DNA from: Terriglobia bacterium
GTDB lineage: Bacteria > Acidobacteriota > Terriglobia > Bryobacterales > Bryobacteraceae
Assembly (NCBI GenBank): GCA_020073365.1
Contig: JAIQFL010000066.1
Span: 1 to 41,114 of the forward strand
DNA: 41,114 bases
Direction of reading: 5' to 3'
Each line of letters opens with the position of its first letter. Within the stretch, counting starts at the first letter, position 1. Shown one piece after another: positions 16,167-25,886 of this stretch. The notes beneath the pieces were generated by a model. The model saw only the letters and a list, made by a program, of their open reading frames with translations, was not told the DNA's origin and ran no database searches. The position numbers and the translations under genes are program-made.

Positions 16167-17371
16167 GCGAGAGCTTTCGAGAGCAGATCCAGAAAGAGGC
16201 CGACATCCGCCACGACCCCCACCGCCTGGCCGGTGCCGCGGTCGCTGACCTTGGTGGCCACCGCCGGGTTGATATCGACGCAGACGATTTTGACCCAGCT
16301 CGGCAGCATGTTCCCGGTGGCGATGGAGTGCAGCATGGAACCCAGGCAGAGCACCAGGCCGGCGCCCCGCAAGTGTTCCGCGTAGGCATCCTGTGCCAGG
16401 TTCATGTCGGTGATGGCATCGGGCAGGGGCCCATCGTCGCGGAGACTGCCGGCCAGCACGAAGGGCACATGGGCCTTGACGCACTCATAAAGGATACCCG
16501 ACCGCAATCGGCCCGATTCCACGGCCTGCGCGATGGATCCAGCGTGATTGATCGCGTTGATGGCCCGCATGTGGTTGCGGTGCCCGTGCTCCTCCGCCCG
16601 CCCATCGGACAGCCGTACTCCCAGCGAGGTGCCGAGCAGCGCGGCCTCCACATCGTGCACACCCAGCGCATTGCCGGTGAGTAGGGCCTGTACACAGCCA
16701 TTGCGTATGAGCGCGGCTAACCCCGCAACCCCGCCGGTGTGGACCACTACGGGGCCCGCCACCACGATGACCTTCTGCTTCTGTTCAACGGCGTGGCGGA
16801 TAAGAGCGGCGGTCTGGCGCACGGCGGTCTCCACCTGCCGCTCCGAAGAGATGCCGTTGGACATGAACGCGAACGCCAGGCGGTCGCGTTCCTTGGCTTC
16901 GGGGATGACGCGTATGCCGCGCAGCCCCACCACAACCGGGTCCCCTTGGCGGAGATCCCAAAGCCGGCGGCAGAGGGCGCGCCCGTCTCGAACCACGATC
17001 ATGGCGTCCATGCGCTGGCCTTCGACTTCGATCCATTTCCCGCCGCTGCGGACGTGCGTGTGGTGATTGGTGGTGGAGTAAAAATCCTCCGGGGCGCATT
17101 TGTCGCGCTCCACCGGGCGGAGCGCGGCATCGCCGGTGTCGACGGGCGCACAACCCAGTTCCAGCAGGCTGGCGATCAGGCGCTGGAGGGATTCATCGTC
17201 GGGCGCCTCGACCTTCAACCGCAGATAGGACGGCTCGCTGTTGGTGCGGCCAATGCGGAACTGCTGCACCTCAAACCGGCCGTTATGCTCCACGACCTTG
17301 TCGAAGATGTTCTCCATGATATGGGAATCGATCAGGTGGCCTTCCGCTTCGACCACTTCCTGGAATGGCAT
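16163..17371 (-). CDS. TIGR00300 (LOR/SDH-domain) protein, ornithine-cyclodeaminase-like
   Basis: A 402-aa protein that matches the TIGR00300/ArgZ-AgrE C-terminal type by its order of blocks: the small N-terminal domain (GHLIDSHIMENIFDKVVEHNGRFEV), the middle DFYSTTNHHTHVR stretch, then the dinucleotide-binding part with VVAGPVVVHTGG, ALLTGNALGVHD and GHRNHMRAINAI. Archaeal relatives are reported to convert ornithine to proline with NAD+; that activity here is inference from family. Upstream, TACAAT lies 10 nt before the ATG, giving a very short leader. It heads the operon with queF and the methyltransferase. Confidence 0.82.
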   Translation of the reverse strand: MPFQEVVEAEGHLIDSHIMENIFDKVVEHNGRFEVQQFRIGRTNSEPSYLRLKVEAPDDESLQRLIASLLELGCAPVDTGDAALRPVERDKCAPEDFYSTTNHHTHVRSGGKWIEVEGQRMDAMIVVRDGRALCRRLWDLRQGDPVVVGLRGIRVIPEAKERDRLAFAFMSNGISSERQVETAVRQTAALIRHAVEQKQKVIVVAGPVVVHTGGVAGLAALIRNGCVQALLTGNALGVHDVEAALLGTSLGVRLSDGRAEEHGHRNHMRAINAINHAGSIAQAVESGRLRSGILYECVKAHVPFVLAGSLRDDGPLPDAITDMNLAQDAYAEHLRGAGLVLCLGSMLHSIATGNMLPSWVKIVCVDINPAVATKVSDRGTGQAVGVVADVGLFLDLLSKALA

Positions 17372-17400
17372 ACAGACTTCTATTGTAACGGGATCGTGGC

Positions 17401-17480
17401 GTGGGGCAGGGCGGTGGACCCCGAGACACCCCGAGGCACCCGGTGAGGCGGACCCGGAGCGTACCCCGCCCCTGCCTCAC
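17401..17480. repeat. intergenic GTGGGGCAGG repeat
   Basis: The copy begins GTGGGGCAGGGCGG at 17401 and closes with CCCCGCCCCTGCC near 17464-17476, giving an outer GC-rich stem. It fills the gap between the histidine-kinase stop and the TIGR00300 start. Confidence 0.6.
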
Positions 17481-17481
17481 T

Positions 17482-19449
17482 TCAGGCCACCGAACTGAAC
17501 TTCTCCAGAAGTTCGAGGAGATCTCTGGCGCGGACGGGCTTCGAAATGTAGCTGTCCATTCCGCAGGCCAGGCATCTTTCACGGTCGCCCTTCATGGCAT
17601 GAGCGGTCATGGCGATGATAGGGATATGGCGGCCGCTCCCCCGCTCGCTGCGCCGGATCGCCTCGGTGGCTTCGTAGCCGTTCATTTGGGGCATCTGCAC
17701 GTCCATCAGGATGACGTCGAAGCGCTCCTGGCGCAGTGCCTCTAAAGCTTCCCTGCCGTTGGGCGCCACTGTCACCCGGTGCCCCTGCTTTTCCAGAACC
17801 TTTACCACCAGGCGCTGGTTCACGGGGTTATCCTCGGCCAGTAGAACGCGGCTCGCCTGAGCGGGCGCCCCCGGCTGCGCTTCCCTGGCGCGTACGCCGG
17901 CAGGTGGTTCCTGCGCCGGCCCTTGCGCCACTTCCATCGAGATGGTAAACCGGAAGCAACTGCCCTCTCCGGGGCCGCTCTCGACCGCGATGGCTCCGCC
18001 CATCAATGCCACCAATCGGGAGGAAATGGTGAGACCCAGCCCGGTTCCGCCAAATCGCCGGGTCATGGAGCCGTCGGCCTGAGAAAACGCTTGGAAGATG
18101 CTTTCCTGCTTTTCCACAGGAATCCCCATCCCGGTATCGTGGACGGCAAACTCCAGCGCGGCTCGTCCTTCCCCGGCGGATTGGCAGAAGATCTCCACCC
18201 AGACCTGGCCGCGATCGGTGAACTTGATGGCATTTCCGACGAGATTGATCAGGATTTGCCGCAGACGAATCGGGTCGCCCACTACATACTGGGGTACGTC
18301 CGGCCCGATGTCGAAGCGTAAATCGAGGCCCTTCTGGTGCGCACGAAGTTCCAGCAGCCGCAGGGTCTCTTCCACGCACTCCCGGAGGTTGAAGGCGATC
18401 ACCTCCAGGTCGAGCTTGCCGGCTTCGATCTTGGAGAAATCGAGGATGTCGTTGATGATGGTTAGCAGCGCATCGGCGGAACTCTTCACGGTGGTCAGGT
18501 ATTCGGCCTGTTCGGCGGATAGCTCGGTATCCAGGGCCAACTCGGTCATGCCCAATATCCCGTTCATGGGAGTGCGGATCTCGTGGCTCATGTTGGCCAG
18601 GAATTCGCTCTTTGCGCGGCTCGCCTCTTCGGCCCTATTCTTGGCTTCGGTGAGCTGAGTATTGACATTGCGCAGTTCCGAGGTGCGCTCGGATACCTCG
18701 TCCTCCAGACTCTCCCTGTGGCGCTGCAGGTCATGGTCGCGCCGCTGGATTTCGGAGAGCATTTCGTTGAACCCGTCGATCAGCGTCCCCAGTTCGTCAT
18801 CGGTTTGTTTGCGGGCGCGGATTCCATAGTTTTTGAGCAGCGTCACCGCTTTGGCTGTTTGGACCAGGTGAATCACCGGGTCGGAGATCAGGCGCTGGAG
18901 CCGGGTACCCAACACAAACGCAAAGAAGCCGGAACCGACCAGCACCCCGAGACTGATTCCTATGAAACCCGCCAGCCTCTGGTGTAATAAGTCGAGGTCC
19001 GCTTCCAGGTAGACGGAGCCGAGAGACTGGCCTTCCAGAACCACGGGCTGAAAGACAATCAGGCGGCCATTCTCGAACGCTGTTCGATAAGCGCCCGGAA
19101 CTGCCGGCGCCGCCTCCCCAACGGCATCTGGACGCAGATAGCGGGCAAAGACGTGGTGGTCCGCTGAATACACAAACGCGGATAAAACCACAGGTTGGGT
19201 CTTGAGACCCTGCAACAACTCGCGGGCGGACCCGGGATCGTCGAAACTCAGGGCGGCGGTGCTGTTTTGACCAATCATGCGGACCAGAAGTTCCAGTTGG
19301 GATTTCATAGCGGCGCGCATGCTGAGGAACGTGGACGCCAGAAGCGCACCGCACACCAGCAGAAGTACGGCCGCAACGGTGAGCATAATGATGGCCTGGA
19401 GCTTGCGCTTAATGGAGAGCTTGCGCAACACCCGCAGGGGGTCCGCCAT
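17482..19449 (-). CDS. hybrid sensor histidine kinase with C-terminal receiver
   Basis: A 655-aa membrane kinase. Helix 1 (about 18-45) and helix 2 (about 160-180) flank a periplasmic CHASE8-like sensor (about 46-158). A HAMP region (about 182-235) and coiled coil lead to HisKA with H289 in [13 protein letters not shown], HATPase_c with the N box around N406 ([11 protein letters not shown]), G1 DTGMGIP (438-444) and G2 GGTGLGL (467-473), then a receiver with acidic pocket ED(539-540), acceptor D583 (LMDVQMP) and K637. All catalytic residues are present. The ATG abuts the YfiR-like stop, so it is co-expressed with that protein and the TonB receptor. Confidence 0.93.
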   Translation of the reverse strand: MADPLRVLRKLSIKRKLQAIIMLTVAAVLLLVCGALLASTFLSMRAAMKSQLELLVRMIGQNSTAALSFDDPGSARELLQGLKTQPVVLSAFVYSADHHVFARYLRPDAVGEAAPAVPGAYRTAFENGRLIVFQPVVLEGQSLGSVYLEADLDLLHQRLAGFIGISLGVLVGSGFFAFVLGTRLQRLISDPVIHLVQTAKAVTLLKNYGIRARKQTDDELGTLIDGFNEMLSEIQRRDHDLQRHRESLEDEVSERTSELRNVNTQLTEAKNRAEEASRAKSEFLANMSHEIRTPMNGILGMTELALDTELSAEQAEYLTTVKSSADALLTIINDILDFSKIEAGKLDLEVIAFNLRECVEETLRLLELRAHQKGLDLRFDIGPDVPQYVVGDPIRLRQILINLVGNAIKFTDRGQVWVEIFCQSAGEGRAALEFAVHDTGMGIPVEKQESIFQAFSQADGSMTRRFGGTGLGLTISSRLVALMGGAIAVESGPGEGSCFRFTISMEVAQGPAQEPPAGVRAREAQPGAPAQASRVLLAEDNPVNQRLVVKVLEKQGHRVTVAPNGREALEALRQERFDVILMDVQMPQMNGYEATEAIRRSERGSGRHIPIIAMTAHAMKGDRERCLACGMDSYISKPVRARDLLELLEKFSSVA

Positions 19450-20000
19450 CAGGGCCTCCCTTCCCGCACGATTTTCGCGACGCTGAGCAATTTGGAGCTG
19501 ACCTTCAGCCCGGCCCGCTCCGCGGCCTCCGGGTTGATTTCAAAGCGCACCTTCTGGTCGAGAAGCTCGAAATCGATCATGCCTCCTCCGCGGCAGAATC
19601 CCGGCACGTCGCTCACCGTCAGGATGCTCCGTCCTGCCAGGCTGTCGAGGATCGCACGTACACGGTTTTTCTCCGAAGCGCTGATGAAGATAATGTGGCA
19701 CGCGGCCGCATCCTTGCCGGATTTGAAGCGCTTGATCGAGAACTCCCGATTGTTGATGAACTTGCCTTTTACCACCTCATCGAGGGCGGCTCCGAAGGGG
19801 TCCTGACCCAGAACCCCGATGCACAGCGGCGTAGCGCGAGACGACGGGGGCCATTCGACAAAACTGGCGAACTTGTAAAGGAACGCCGCCTTCACCTCAT
19901 ATTCGTTGGCGGTTTGAGCCCCCAAACGCCCATCGGAACAAACCAACAGCATCAGCACCAGGGCCGTCAAAACCAGGCACAACCGGAACGCATCCCCCAT
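19449..20000 (-). CDS. YfiR-like (DUF4154) periplasmic protein
   Basis: A 183-aa protein with a signal peptide ([22 protein letters not shown]) and the DUF4154 core: [53 protein letters not shown] and [16 protein letters not shown]. In Pseudomonas YfiR is a periplasmic inhibitor of a diguanylate cyclase; here the partner is more likely the adjacent CHASE8-type kinase, since both would meet in the periplasm. The ATG at 20000 has GGAAGGG upstream. It lies 35 nt after the TonB-receptor stop and its own stop touches the kinase start. Confidence 0.88.
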   Translation of the reverse strand: MGDAFRLCLVLTALVLMLLVCSDGRLGAQTANEYEVKAAFLYKFASFVEWPPSSRATPLCIGVLGQDPFGAALDEVVKGKFINNREFSIKRFKSGKDAAACHIIFISASEKNRVRAILDSLAGRSILTVSDVPGFCRGGGMIDFELLDQKVRFEINPEAAERAGLKVSSKLLSVAKIVREGRP

Positions 20001-20035
20001 GGGAAGCCCTTCCGCGTGACCCTGTCGTTGCCGGC

Positions 20036-22021
20036 TCAGAACGTCCACGTGATTTTTCCGAAAACACTCCGCTGCGCCTGTGCCGCTATGATCTGAGAAG
20101 TGTCGCTGAATTCCAGGACCTGCGGCCGGAGCAAATTCTGCCCCACCAGGCTGATTTCGGTTCGTTCGCCCAATCGCCACGCGATCCGAGTGTCCAGCCG
20201 GGCATGGCTCGGGGCGCTACCGTCGGGGCGTCGCGCGGTCCAATAGAGTGTTTGCCCCCATTCCAGTCGCCGAGCTACTTTCACCAGCGAGCGAATCTGA
20301 AACGTGTGCTGTGGACTATCCAGCGCCAATTGCCGCGATCGTTGATCGTTGGACCCAGACTCTAGCCCCGGATCGGCATGCAGCCATGAATACCCTGGCG
20401 CGAGTCGCCATCGCGAACGGACGTTCCAGGTAAGGGAGGCCTCCCCACCGTAGTCGGTGGCACGACCGAGGTTGCCGTAAACCGTCGGTATCTCTATCCG
20501 AATTGGAAGCGATGCACTGTAGACGACCCGCGGCTGCGTTTCAATGGTGGCCAAATGGCGGTAAGAGCTCAGGAAAACGTCCGCGTCGAATGAGAGTTGC
20601 CTGGTCCATTCCGCGCGGTATCCGATTTCAAAATCACGCAGTTCCTCCGATTGGAAGCGGGGATTGCCATACAAGCGGACGTCCATCACCGTATTGGGAT
20701 CGAGCGGGAATTCCGCCACTTCCACCGCCACGCCCGTCTCCTGGCGGGATGGCTGGCGAATGGCCCGAGACCCGGCCACCCAGACGGTGTGCCGCCCGGT
20801 AGGAGCCCAGGCCACGCGAGCGCTCGGCTCATATTCGAACCCCGTATAGGCGTTGTGCTCGATCTTGGAACCGAGCGTTAACCACAGACTGCCGGTCAGC
20901 GCGATCTCATCCTGGAAAAACATGTTGTAGAGCCGGTCCGTACTCAGCGGCGGAGAGAATTGGACTTGGTTTCCGTTCGCTACGCCGGACTGGGTCGCCC
21001 GAAATCCCACCCCCGAGACAATATCGTGGCGGGAGCCGACCGCGAAACGACTCTGGAAATCGAGGTCCATGGTCTTCATCATCTCTATCGTTCCAACGTC
21101 GTTGCGGCGATAGGTATCAAAATATCCCCGGACCGAAGTCTCGGCTCCACGGGCCGACGTATGGTTCCACCCCGCCACCAGGTTGCCCCCAGCCGAGGTT
21201 ATGTCTTCCGTGAAAGGCTGGTCGAAGGGCACGCGTTGGAACCAGAGATACCTGGTTTGTTCACCCCGGTTCGAGAACAGGTCACCCTGTACCGTCACGG
21301 AGTCTTGCGGCGTTAGCGCCCAGTCCGTCCGGAAACCGCCGTGCACCCGCGACCAGCCGTCGGCGGCGGACGCTCCGCCCGGCAGCGTGGTATCCGCGAA
21401 CCTGGAATATTTGGCGAACGCCCGATAGGTTCCCAACGGCGAAAGCGCGTCGCCATAGCGCAACATGCTCTCCGGCCCGATGCCAGAGCCCGCGGTCACC
21501 TCGGCCAGACCGCCCTTGGTGGCCTTCGAGGATTTGGTGATGATGTTGATCACACCATTCACCGCGTTGGCGCCCCACACCGTGGCTCCCGGTCCTCGAA
21601 TCACCTCGATCCGCTCGATATCCTCCAAGGGCAGATCCAGTTGGTCCCAGTAGACTCCGGAGAACGACGGCGTGTAGACCGAGCGCCCGTCCACCAGCAC
21701 CAGAAGTTTGCTCGAGTACCGGCTGTTGAAGCCCCGAATCGTGATGGCCCAGGCATTGGCGTCGATTTGCGCGACATCCACGCCAGGCACCATGCGGAGC
21801 ACGTCCGGCAGCGATGCCGCGCCGGAGTGCCGGATCTCATCCTGGATCACGAACACGGCAGCGGCCGTCCGCGCCAGTTTTTGCTCCTTCTTGGACACGG
21901 AAGTCACCTGGATGTTCAACAGTTGCTCCAGGCTGGCGTCCGCCAGCCCACCCTGGCACCAGGCCACTGGGGGAATGAGGGCTACCAGCAGAATTGCTCG
22001 GAATGTAACAATAGTCCGCAC
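20036..22021 (-). CDS. TonB-dependent outer-membrane receptor
   Basis: A 661-aa receptor. It has a signal peptide (MRTIVTFRAILLVALIPPVAWC), a plug domain (about 45-165) with VFVIQDEIRHSGAASLPDVL, VPGVDVAQIDANAWAITIRGF, VLVDGRSVYTP and the IEVIRGPGATVWGANAVNGVI block, then a 22-strand-type barrel ending in aromatic SVFGKITWTF. The ligand is unknown. The start is GTG without a Shine-Dalgarno. It is first of a three-gene set with YfiR and the hybrid kinase, a combination seen in other bacteria. Confidence 0.93.
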   Translation of the reverse strand: MRTIVTFRAILLVALIPPVAWCQGGLADASLEQLLNIQVTSVSKKEQKLARTAAAVFVIQDEIRHSGAASLPDVLRMVPGVDVAQIDANAWAITIRGFNSRYSSKLLVLVDGRSVYTPSFSGVYWDQLDLPLEDIERIEVIRGPGATVWGANAVNGVINIITKSSKATKGGLAEVTAGSGIGPESMLRYGDALSPLGTYRAFAKYSRFADTTLPGGASAADGWSRVHGGFRTDWALTPQDSVTVQGDLFSNRGEQTRYLWFQRVPFDQPFTEDITSAGGNLVAGWNHTSARGAETSVRGYFDTYRRNDVGTIEMMKTMDLDFQSRFAVGSRHDIVSGVGFRATQSGVANGNQVQFSPPLSTDRLYNMFFQDEIALTGSLWLTLGSKIEHNAYTGFEYEPSARVAWAPTGRHTVWVAGSRAIRQPSRQETGVAVEVAEFPLDPNTVMDVRLYGNPRFQSEELRDFEIGYRAEWTRQLSFDADVFLSSYRHLATIETQPRVVYSASLPIRIEIPTVYGNLGRATDYGGEASLTWNVRSRWRLAPGYSWLHADPGLESGSNDQRSRQLALDSPQHTFQIRSLVKVARRLEWGQTLYWTARRPDGSAPSHARLDTRIAWRLGERTEISLVGQNLLRPQVLEFSDTSQIIAAQAQRSVFGKITWTF

Positions 22022-22084
22022 ATAGGACTTATCGGCAGTTCCCGTCCGGAGGGTTAGGGCGGGCTGAAACTAAGTACAAGCCGT

Positions 22085-22121
22085 AAAAAGAGTCCAGATG
22101 CGCAGGTGGGACCACCTGCGC
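22085..22121 (-). terminator. intrinsic terminator of the ADOP transcript
   Basis: GCGCAGGTGG and CCACCTGCGC (22100-22121) form a 10-bp dyad just downstream of the permease stop. On the minus strand TTTTT (22085-22089) follows after about 10 nt, a longer gap than usual. Confidence 0.55.
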
Positions 22122-22153
22122 CACCATATCCAAGGCACCTGGCACCGCGGATT

Positions 22154-24775
22154 CTACTGCTGTCGCAATGCGCTTATGGGATCGATACGCGCGGCCTTCC
22201 ACGCGGGAACGAAGCAGGCGATAAACGCCGCCACCAGCAGGAAAACCGGAACAGCGACAAAAGTCACCGGATCAAAGGCGTGCACACCATAGAGCAGAGT
22301 GGCGATCGAACGCGAGACTGCGCCTGCCGCCAGGAGGCCAATCGCGAGCCCCGCGCCGGTGAGCATCAAGCCGTGCCGCACCACCAACCCGACCACCGCG
22401 CCCCGTCCGGCGCCCAGTGCCATGCGAACACCGATCTCCGTGGTCCGCTGCCGGACCGCATAGGACAACAAGCCGTAGAGCCCAACCAGCGCAAGGAATA
22501 CGGCGATCCCGGCAAACGCGGCCAATAGCACCGTCTGAAACCTTCTTCGGCTGGCAGCTTCGGTGGTCCGCTGGCGCATGGTCTGGATGTCGGAGAGGGC
22601 GATCGCGGGATCCACGCCGTGCACCACGTTTCGAATGGAGGAAACCACTGCTTCGGGCGGCAAGGCGGTCCGAATCGCCAGCGAATCCGCGAACCAGGAT
22701 GGCTCATAGAGGGTCGGTTGCGGAGACTTCTCGATATTCGTATGCCGCACGTCTGCGACCACGCCGACAACTGTCGACCACACTTTTCCCGGCTCCCCGC
22801 GCTGCACGCGGCCGCCGATGGCCTTTCCGCCGGGGAAGAACACCCTCGCGAAACTCTCGCTCACCACGACTGCCGGAGGAACTGCGGAAGGCTGAGCCGG
22901 AATATCGCCGGAGTTCAAGAAGCGGCCGGCGATCAGCCGCATTTGCATCGCCTGGAAATAATCGCCTGCTGTTTCACGCCAAGCTGCGGACTGATTGGGG
23001 CGGTTCGGATAGCCGTCCACCCGGAAAGTGGACACGCTTTCCGCGTGGCTGAGCGGCAAAGCGCTGGTTCCGCCTGCCGCCAGCACGCCCGGAAGGGAGG
23101 CCACTTGACCGATCACGCTTCGAGTTAGAGCCGCGACTCGCTGGCCCGTGAGCGACTGTCGATCCCCTGCCAACCTCATCGTAAGGGTAGAGGGAGCGAA
23201 GCCCTTGTTCTGGCCCTGTACGTTGAGGTAGCTGCGAATCAGCAGGCCCGCGCCTGCAAGGAGCACCACCGCGAGCGCCACATCCGTAACGATCAATGCA
23301 TGCCGCGCGCGCGACGATCCGCCCGCGATACCCCGGCCGCCGCCCTGTCGCAACAACTCGCTCACTCTGACACGGGATGAGGCCAGCGCGGGCAATATCC
23401 CGAACACGAATCCCGTCCCCAGCGAGATCAGCAACGCGAACAGGAGAACGCGCCCATCCACCGACACTTCCTCAAAACGCGGAATATCGCCTGGATCCAA
23501 CCTGGCCAGAATCTTCAGGGCGGCCACACTCAGCAGCGCGCCTAGCCCCCCGCCGAGTATCGAGAGCAGCAACGATTCGGTCAACATCTGCCGCACGAGC
23601 CGCGCTCCGGGCGCCCCCAATGCCGTCCGCACGCCCATCTCGTGCATCCGGCCCAGGGCGCGCGCCATCAACAAATTGGCTACGTTGCCGCACGCGATCA
23701 GCAACACCAGGGTGACCGCGCCGGCGAGCAGGCGCAGCAGCGGACGCACCGGTCCCGCGGCCGTCTCGATGAATGGGACCAGCCACGACTCCATGCCGCG
23801 CATCTCGGGAAGATTGAGGGGATCGAGACGCTTTTCGATCGCGGACATTTCCGACTGCACCGCCTGCAAGGCTACGCCTGTCCGAAGCCGGCCGATCGCC
23901 GCGTCGGCGGTCAACATCCGGTCCGATTGTTGCTCCGCTGTGAGCGCGGCCGGAATCCAGATTTCGGTGCGCTTCAGCGTCGCAAACGCGTAGGGAAAAT
24001 CGTTCTCGTGCGGGTAGGCAAATGCGGCGGGCATCACACCCACGATGCGATAGCCGCTCTTGCCCAGTTGAATCGTCCTTCCGAGCACACCCGGATCCTG
24101 ATTGAATCTCGATCGCCACAGCGCATCACTGATGACGGCAACCCGATCCTGGCCTGGCCGGTCGTCATTGGCGTCAATCGCGCGTCCCAACTGCGGCGCG
24201 GCTCTCAGGGTTTGAAAGAAGTTCCCCAGTACCCGAGCGCCACCTACCCGGATCGGGTAGCCGCCGTCGCTTAGGGTAACCATCCTCTGCTGAAGCGCGG
24301 TGATGTCCGTGAACGACTGGCTCATCCCTCGCCATGCCAACACGTCGGCAAAGGACGGCCCAAGCTCCCGCGGCACCGTTTCATAGCGCGGGAGCGGCGT
24401 CCACAGGTACACCAGGCGCTCCGCATCGCCATACGGCAGCGAACGAATCAGAACGGCGTTGATCAGGCTGAAAACCGTGGTGGCCGCGCCCACGCCGAGC
24501 CCCAGGGCGAGCAGCGCGGCACACAGGAAGCCGGGTGCTTTGGCGAATACGCGAACACTGTGCCGCAGATCCCCCGCCAGGATGTGGAGGTGCTCGCGAG
24601 GGGCGGTGATCGCGACATCGGCAAGGACCTCCAGCCAGAGGCGAATGGGTGGCTCGGCACGTAGCCGCGCGCCGAAGAGGCGCTCCATTTCCCCCGCATA
24701 CTCGTGCCGGAATTCGGCTGGATATGCCAGCAGCAGAGCCCGGTAAATCCTAAGAGCGCTTAGGCGCCAAACCAT
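22154..24775 (-). CDS. ADOP-family ABC permease (MacB/FtsX-type, duplicated)
   Basis: An 873-aa acidobacterial-type duplicated permease. After a cytosolic leader (YPAEFRHEYAGEMERLFGARL) the protein has two halves, each with a MacB-like periplasmic core and FtsX-type helices: helix 1 near 95-120, a large periplasmic domain, three helices around 370-500, then a second core and a final helix set (about 740-873) with the ATEIGVRMALGA-like block TTEIGVRMALGAGRGAV. No ATPase is encoded nearby, as is usual for this family. The ATG at 24775 has GCGAGGG upstream and overlaps the PadR gene by 26 nt. Substrate unknown; MacB relatives act on peptides, lipids or drugs. Confidence 0.92.
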   Translation of the reverse strand: MVWRLSALRIYRALLLAYPAEFRHEYAGEMERLFGARLRAEPPIRLWLEVLADVAITAPREHLHILAGDLRHSVRVFAKAPGFLCAALLALGLGVGAATTVFSLINAVLIRSLPYGDAERLVYLWTPLPRYETVPRELGPSFADVLAWRGMSQSFTDITALQQRMVTLSDGGYPIRVGGARVLGNFFQTLRAAPQLGRAIDANDDRPGQDRVAVISDALWRSRFNQDPGVLGRTIQLGKSGYRIVGVMPAAFAYPHENDFPYAFATLKRTEIWIPAALTAEQQSDRMLTADAAIGRLRTGVALQAVQSEMSAIEKRLDPLNLPEMRGMESWLVPFIETAAGPVRPLLRLLAGAVTLVLLIACGNVANLLMARALGRMHEMGVRTALGAPGARLVRQMLTESLLLSILGGGLGALLSVAALKILARLDPGDIPRFEEVSVDGRVLLFALLISLGTGFVFGILPALASSRVRVSELLRQGGGRGIAGGSSRARHALIVTDVALAVVLLAGAGLLIRSYLNVQGQNKGFAPSTLTMRLAGDRQSLTGQRVAALTRSVIGQVASLPGVLAAGGTSALPLSHAESVSTFRVDGYPNRPNQSAAWRETAGDYFQAMQMRLIAGRFLNSGDIPAQPSAVPPAVVVSESFARVFFPGGKAIGGRVQRGEPGKVWSTVVGVVADVRHTNIEKSPQPTLYEPSWFADSLAIRTALPPEAVVSSIRNVVHGVDPAIALSDIQTMRQRTTEAASRRRFQTVLLAAFAGIAVFLALVGLYGLLSYAVRQRTTEIGVRMALGAGRGAVVGLVVRHGLMLTGAGLAIGLLAAGAVSRSIATLLYGVHAFDPVTFVAVPVFLLVAAFIACFVPAWKAARIDPISALRQQ

Positions 24776-25121
24776 ACACCCTCGCTTGTTCCAAGGCGTC
24801 CGCCAGCCGCGCTGCTTCTGCCTTGGCCACCTTCCGGCCAAAGGGCGTCAGCCGGTAATATCTGCGGCGCTCGTCGTCATCCTCTGTGCCGGGCCGCTCG
24901 CTGTCTCGAAGCTCGGCGATCAGCCCTTGATCCAGCATCCGCTTTACGGAGCCGTACAGAGTTCCAGGACTCAACCGCAGCTTTCCGCCCGATCGAGCCG
25001 CGACGTCCTGCATGATCGCATAGCCGTGCTGATCGCCACCGGCCAGCGCCACCAGAATATGGAAGACCTGAGGAGAGAGTGGCAGCAGATCCTTGGCTTG
25101 CCCCTCGCGATTTGAGCCCAT
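24750..25121 (-). CDS. PadR-family transcriptional repressor
   Basis: A 123-aa winged-helix protein with the PadR pattern: FHILVALAGGDQHGYAIMQDV, LSPGTLYGSVKRMLDQGLI and RRYYRLTPFGRKVAKAEA, then a short C-terminal dimer helix. PadR genes directly precede ADOP permeases in acidobacteria and probably repress the pair. The ATG at 25121 has no ribosome site, but a -10 box ends 6 nt before it, so the message may be leaderless. It overlaps the permease start by 26 nt. Confidence 0.92.
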   Translation of the reverse strand: MGSNREGQAKDLLPLSPQVFHILVALAGGDQHGYAIMQDVAARSGGKLRLSPGTLYGSVKRMLDQGLIAELRDSERPGTEDDDERRRYYRLTPFGRKVAKAEAARLADALEQARVYGLAPKRS

Positions 25122-25127
25122 GCAGCA

Positions 25128-25162
25128 AATATACCGCGTATCGATACAATGTCAAGCGATAT
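25128..25162 (-). promoter_or_regulatory. PadR-ADOP promoter with embedded operator
   Basis: On the minus strand TTGACA (25150-25155), 16-nt spacer, TATATT (25128-25133), then 6 nt to the ATG. The spacer carries the perfect palindrome GTATCGATAC (25138-25147). Further ATACCGC / GCGATAT arms at 25131 and 25156 match 6 of 7 but are not concentric with it. Repressor binding here would block polymerase. Confidence 0.7.
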
Positions 25163-25188
25163 AGGGCGCCACGCGTGGGCCGGCCGGA

Positions 25189-25848
25189 CTACTTCTCGGC
25201 CAGCCAGGCCAGGAAAAGGCCATCCGGCTCCACGTCTTCCCAGTAGGAGATGAAGCGGCTCGAGACGCGCCGGCAGTCGCGCGCCAGCAGACGCTCCAGT
25301 TCCTTCCGGCCGAACCACTTTTCCCATTCGGGCGTCTTCAGCTTGCCCCATTGCGCGGCATTCTTGTCGATTATCGCGATGCGCCCCCCGGACTTCACGA
25401 CGCGGCAGATCTCGCCGACCGCCTTCTCGATTTCCACGGCGTGCTCCAGCGACTCGGTGGCATAAGCACCATCGAAGAAGCCATCTTCGAAAGGCAGTTC
25501 CGTCATGGACCCGCTCCGTGTGTGAATGCCCTCGGGCACGAATCGCAGCATCTCCTCGGAGATGTCCAGTCCCCAGATCTCCGCCTCGGGCTCCTGCTCA
25601 CGAAATACCCTCGCGAACCGGCCCTTTCCGCAGCCCACGTCCAACACGCGCTTCCCCCGCAGGTCGCCCAAGTGATCGCGGATGAGCTTCACGTGGTAGA
25701 TGCGCGGATCGATGGTGGAGGGAAAGTTCTCCTCATCGCGCGCCGCTTCGTCGAACGAGGACTGAATCCGTGCCCGCAATTCCGGAGTGAGTTGCGCGCG
25801 CGGACCTCCTGAGTCCCCGGTCTTTCCCAACAGGCGCTTCCAGTTCAA
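25189..25848 (-). CDS. class I SAM-dependent methyltransferase
   Basis: A 219-aa protein with VLDVGCGKGRFARVF (motif I), WGLDISEEML (motif II acidic end), LPFEDGFFDGAYATESLEHA (motif IV region) and RVVKSGGRIAIIDKN (motif VI region), the Methyltransf_11/UbiE-like order. The substrate is unknown. The start is TTG, chosen from the open frame, with GAAAGG about 9 nt upstream. It sits between the PadR promoter and the phosphofructokinase gene on the same strand, 38 nt after the latter's stop. Confidence 0.82.
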   Translation of the reverse strand: MNWKRLLGKTGDSGGPRAQLTPELRARIQSSFDEAARDEENFPSTIDPRIYHVKLIRDHLGDLRGKRVLDVGCGKGRFARVFREQEPEAEIWGLDISEEMLRFVPEGIHTRSGSMTELPFEDGFFDGAYATESLEHAVEIEKAVGEICRVVKSGGRIAIIDKNAAQWGKLKTPEWEKWFGRKELERLLARDCRRVSSRFISYWEDVEPDGLFLAWLAEK

Positions 25849-25886
25849 CCTTCGCTGCCTTTCGAAACCTCGCCGCCTTCGAAGCC

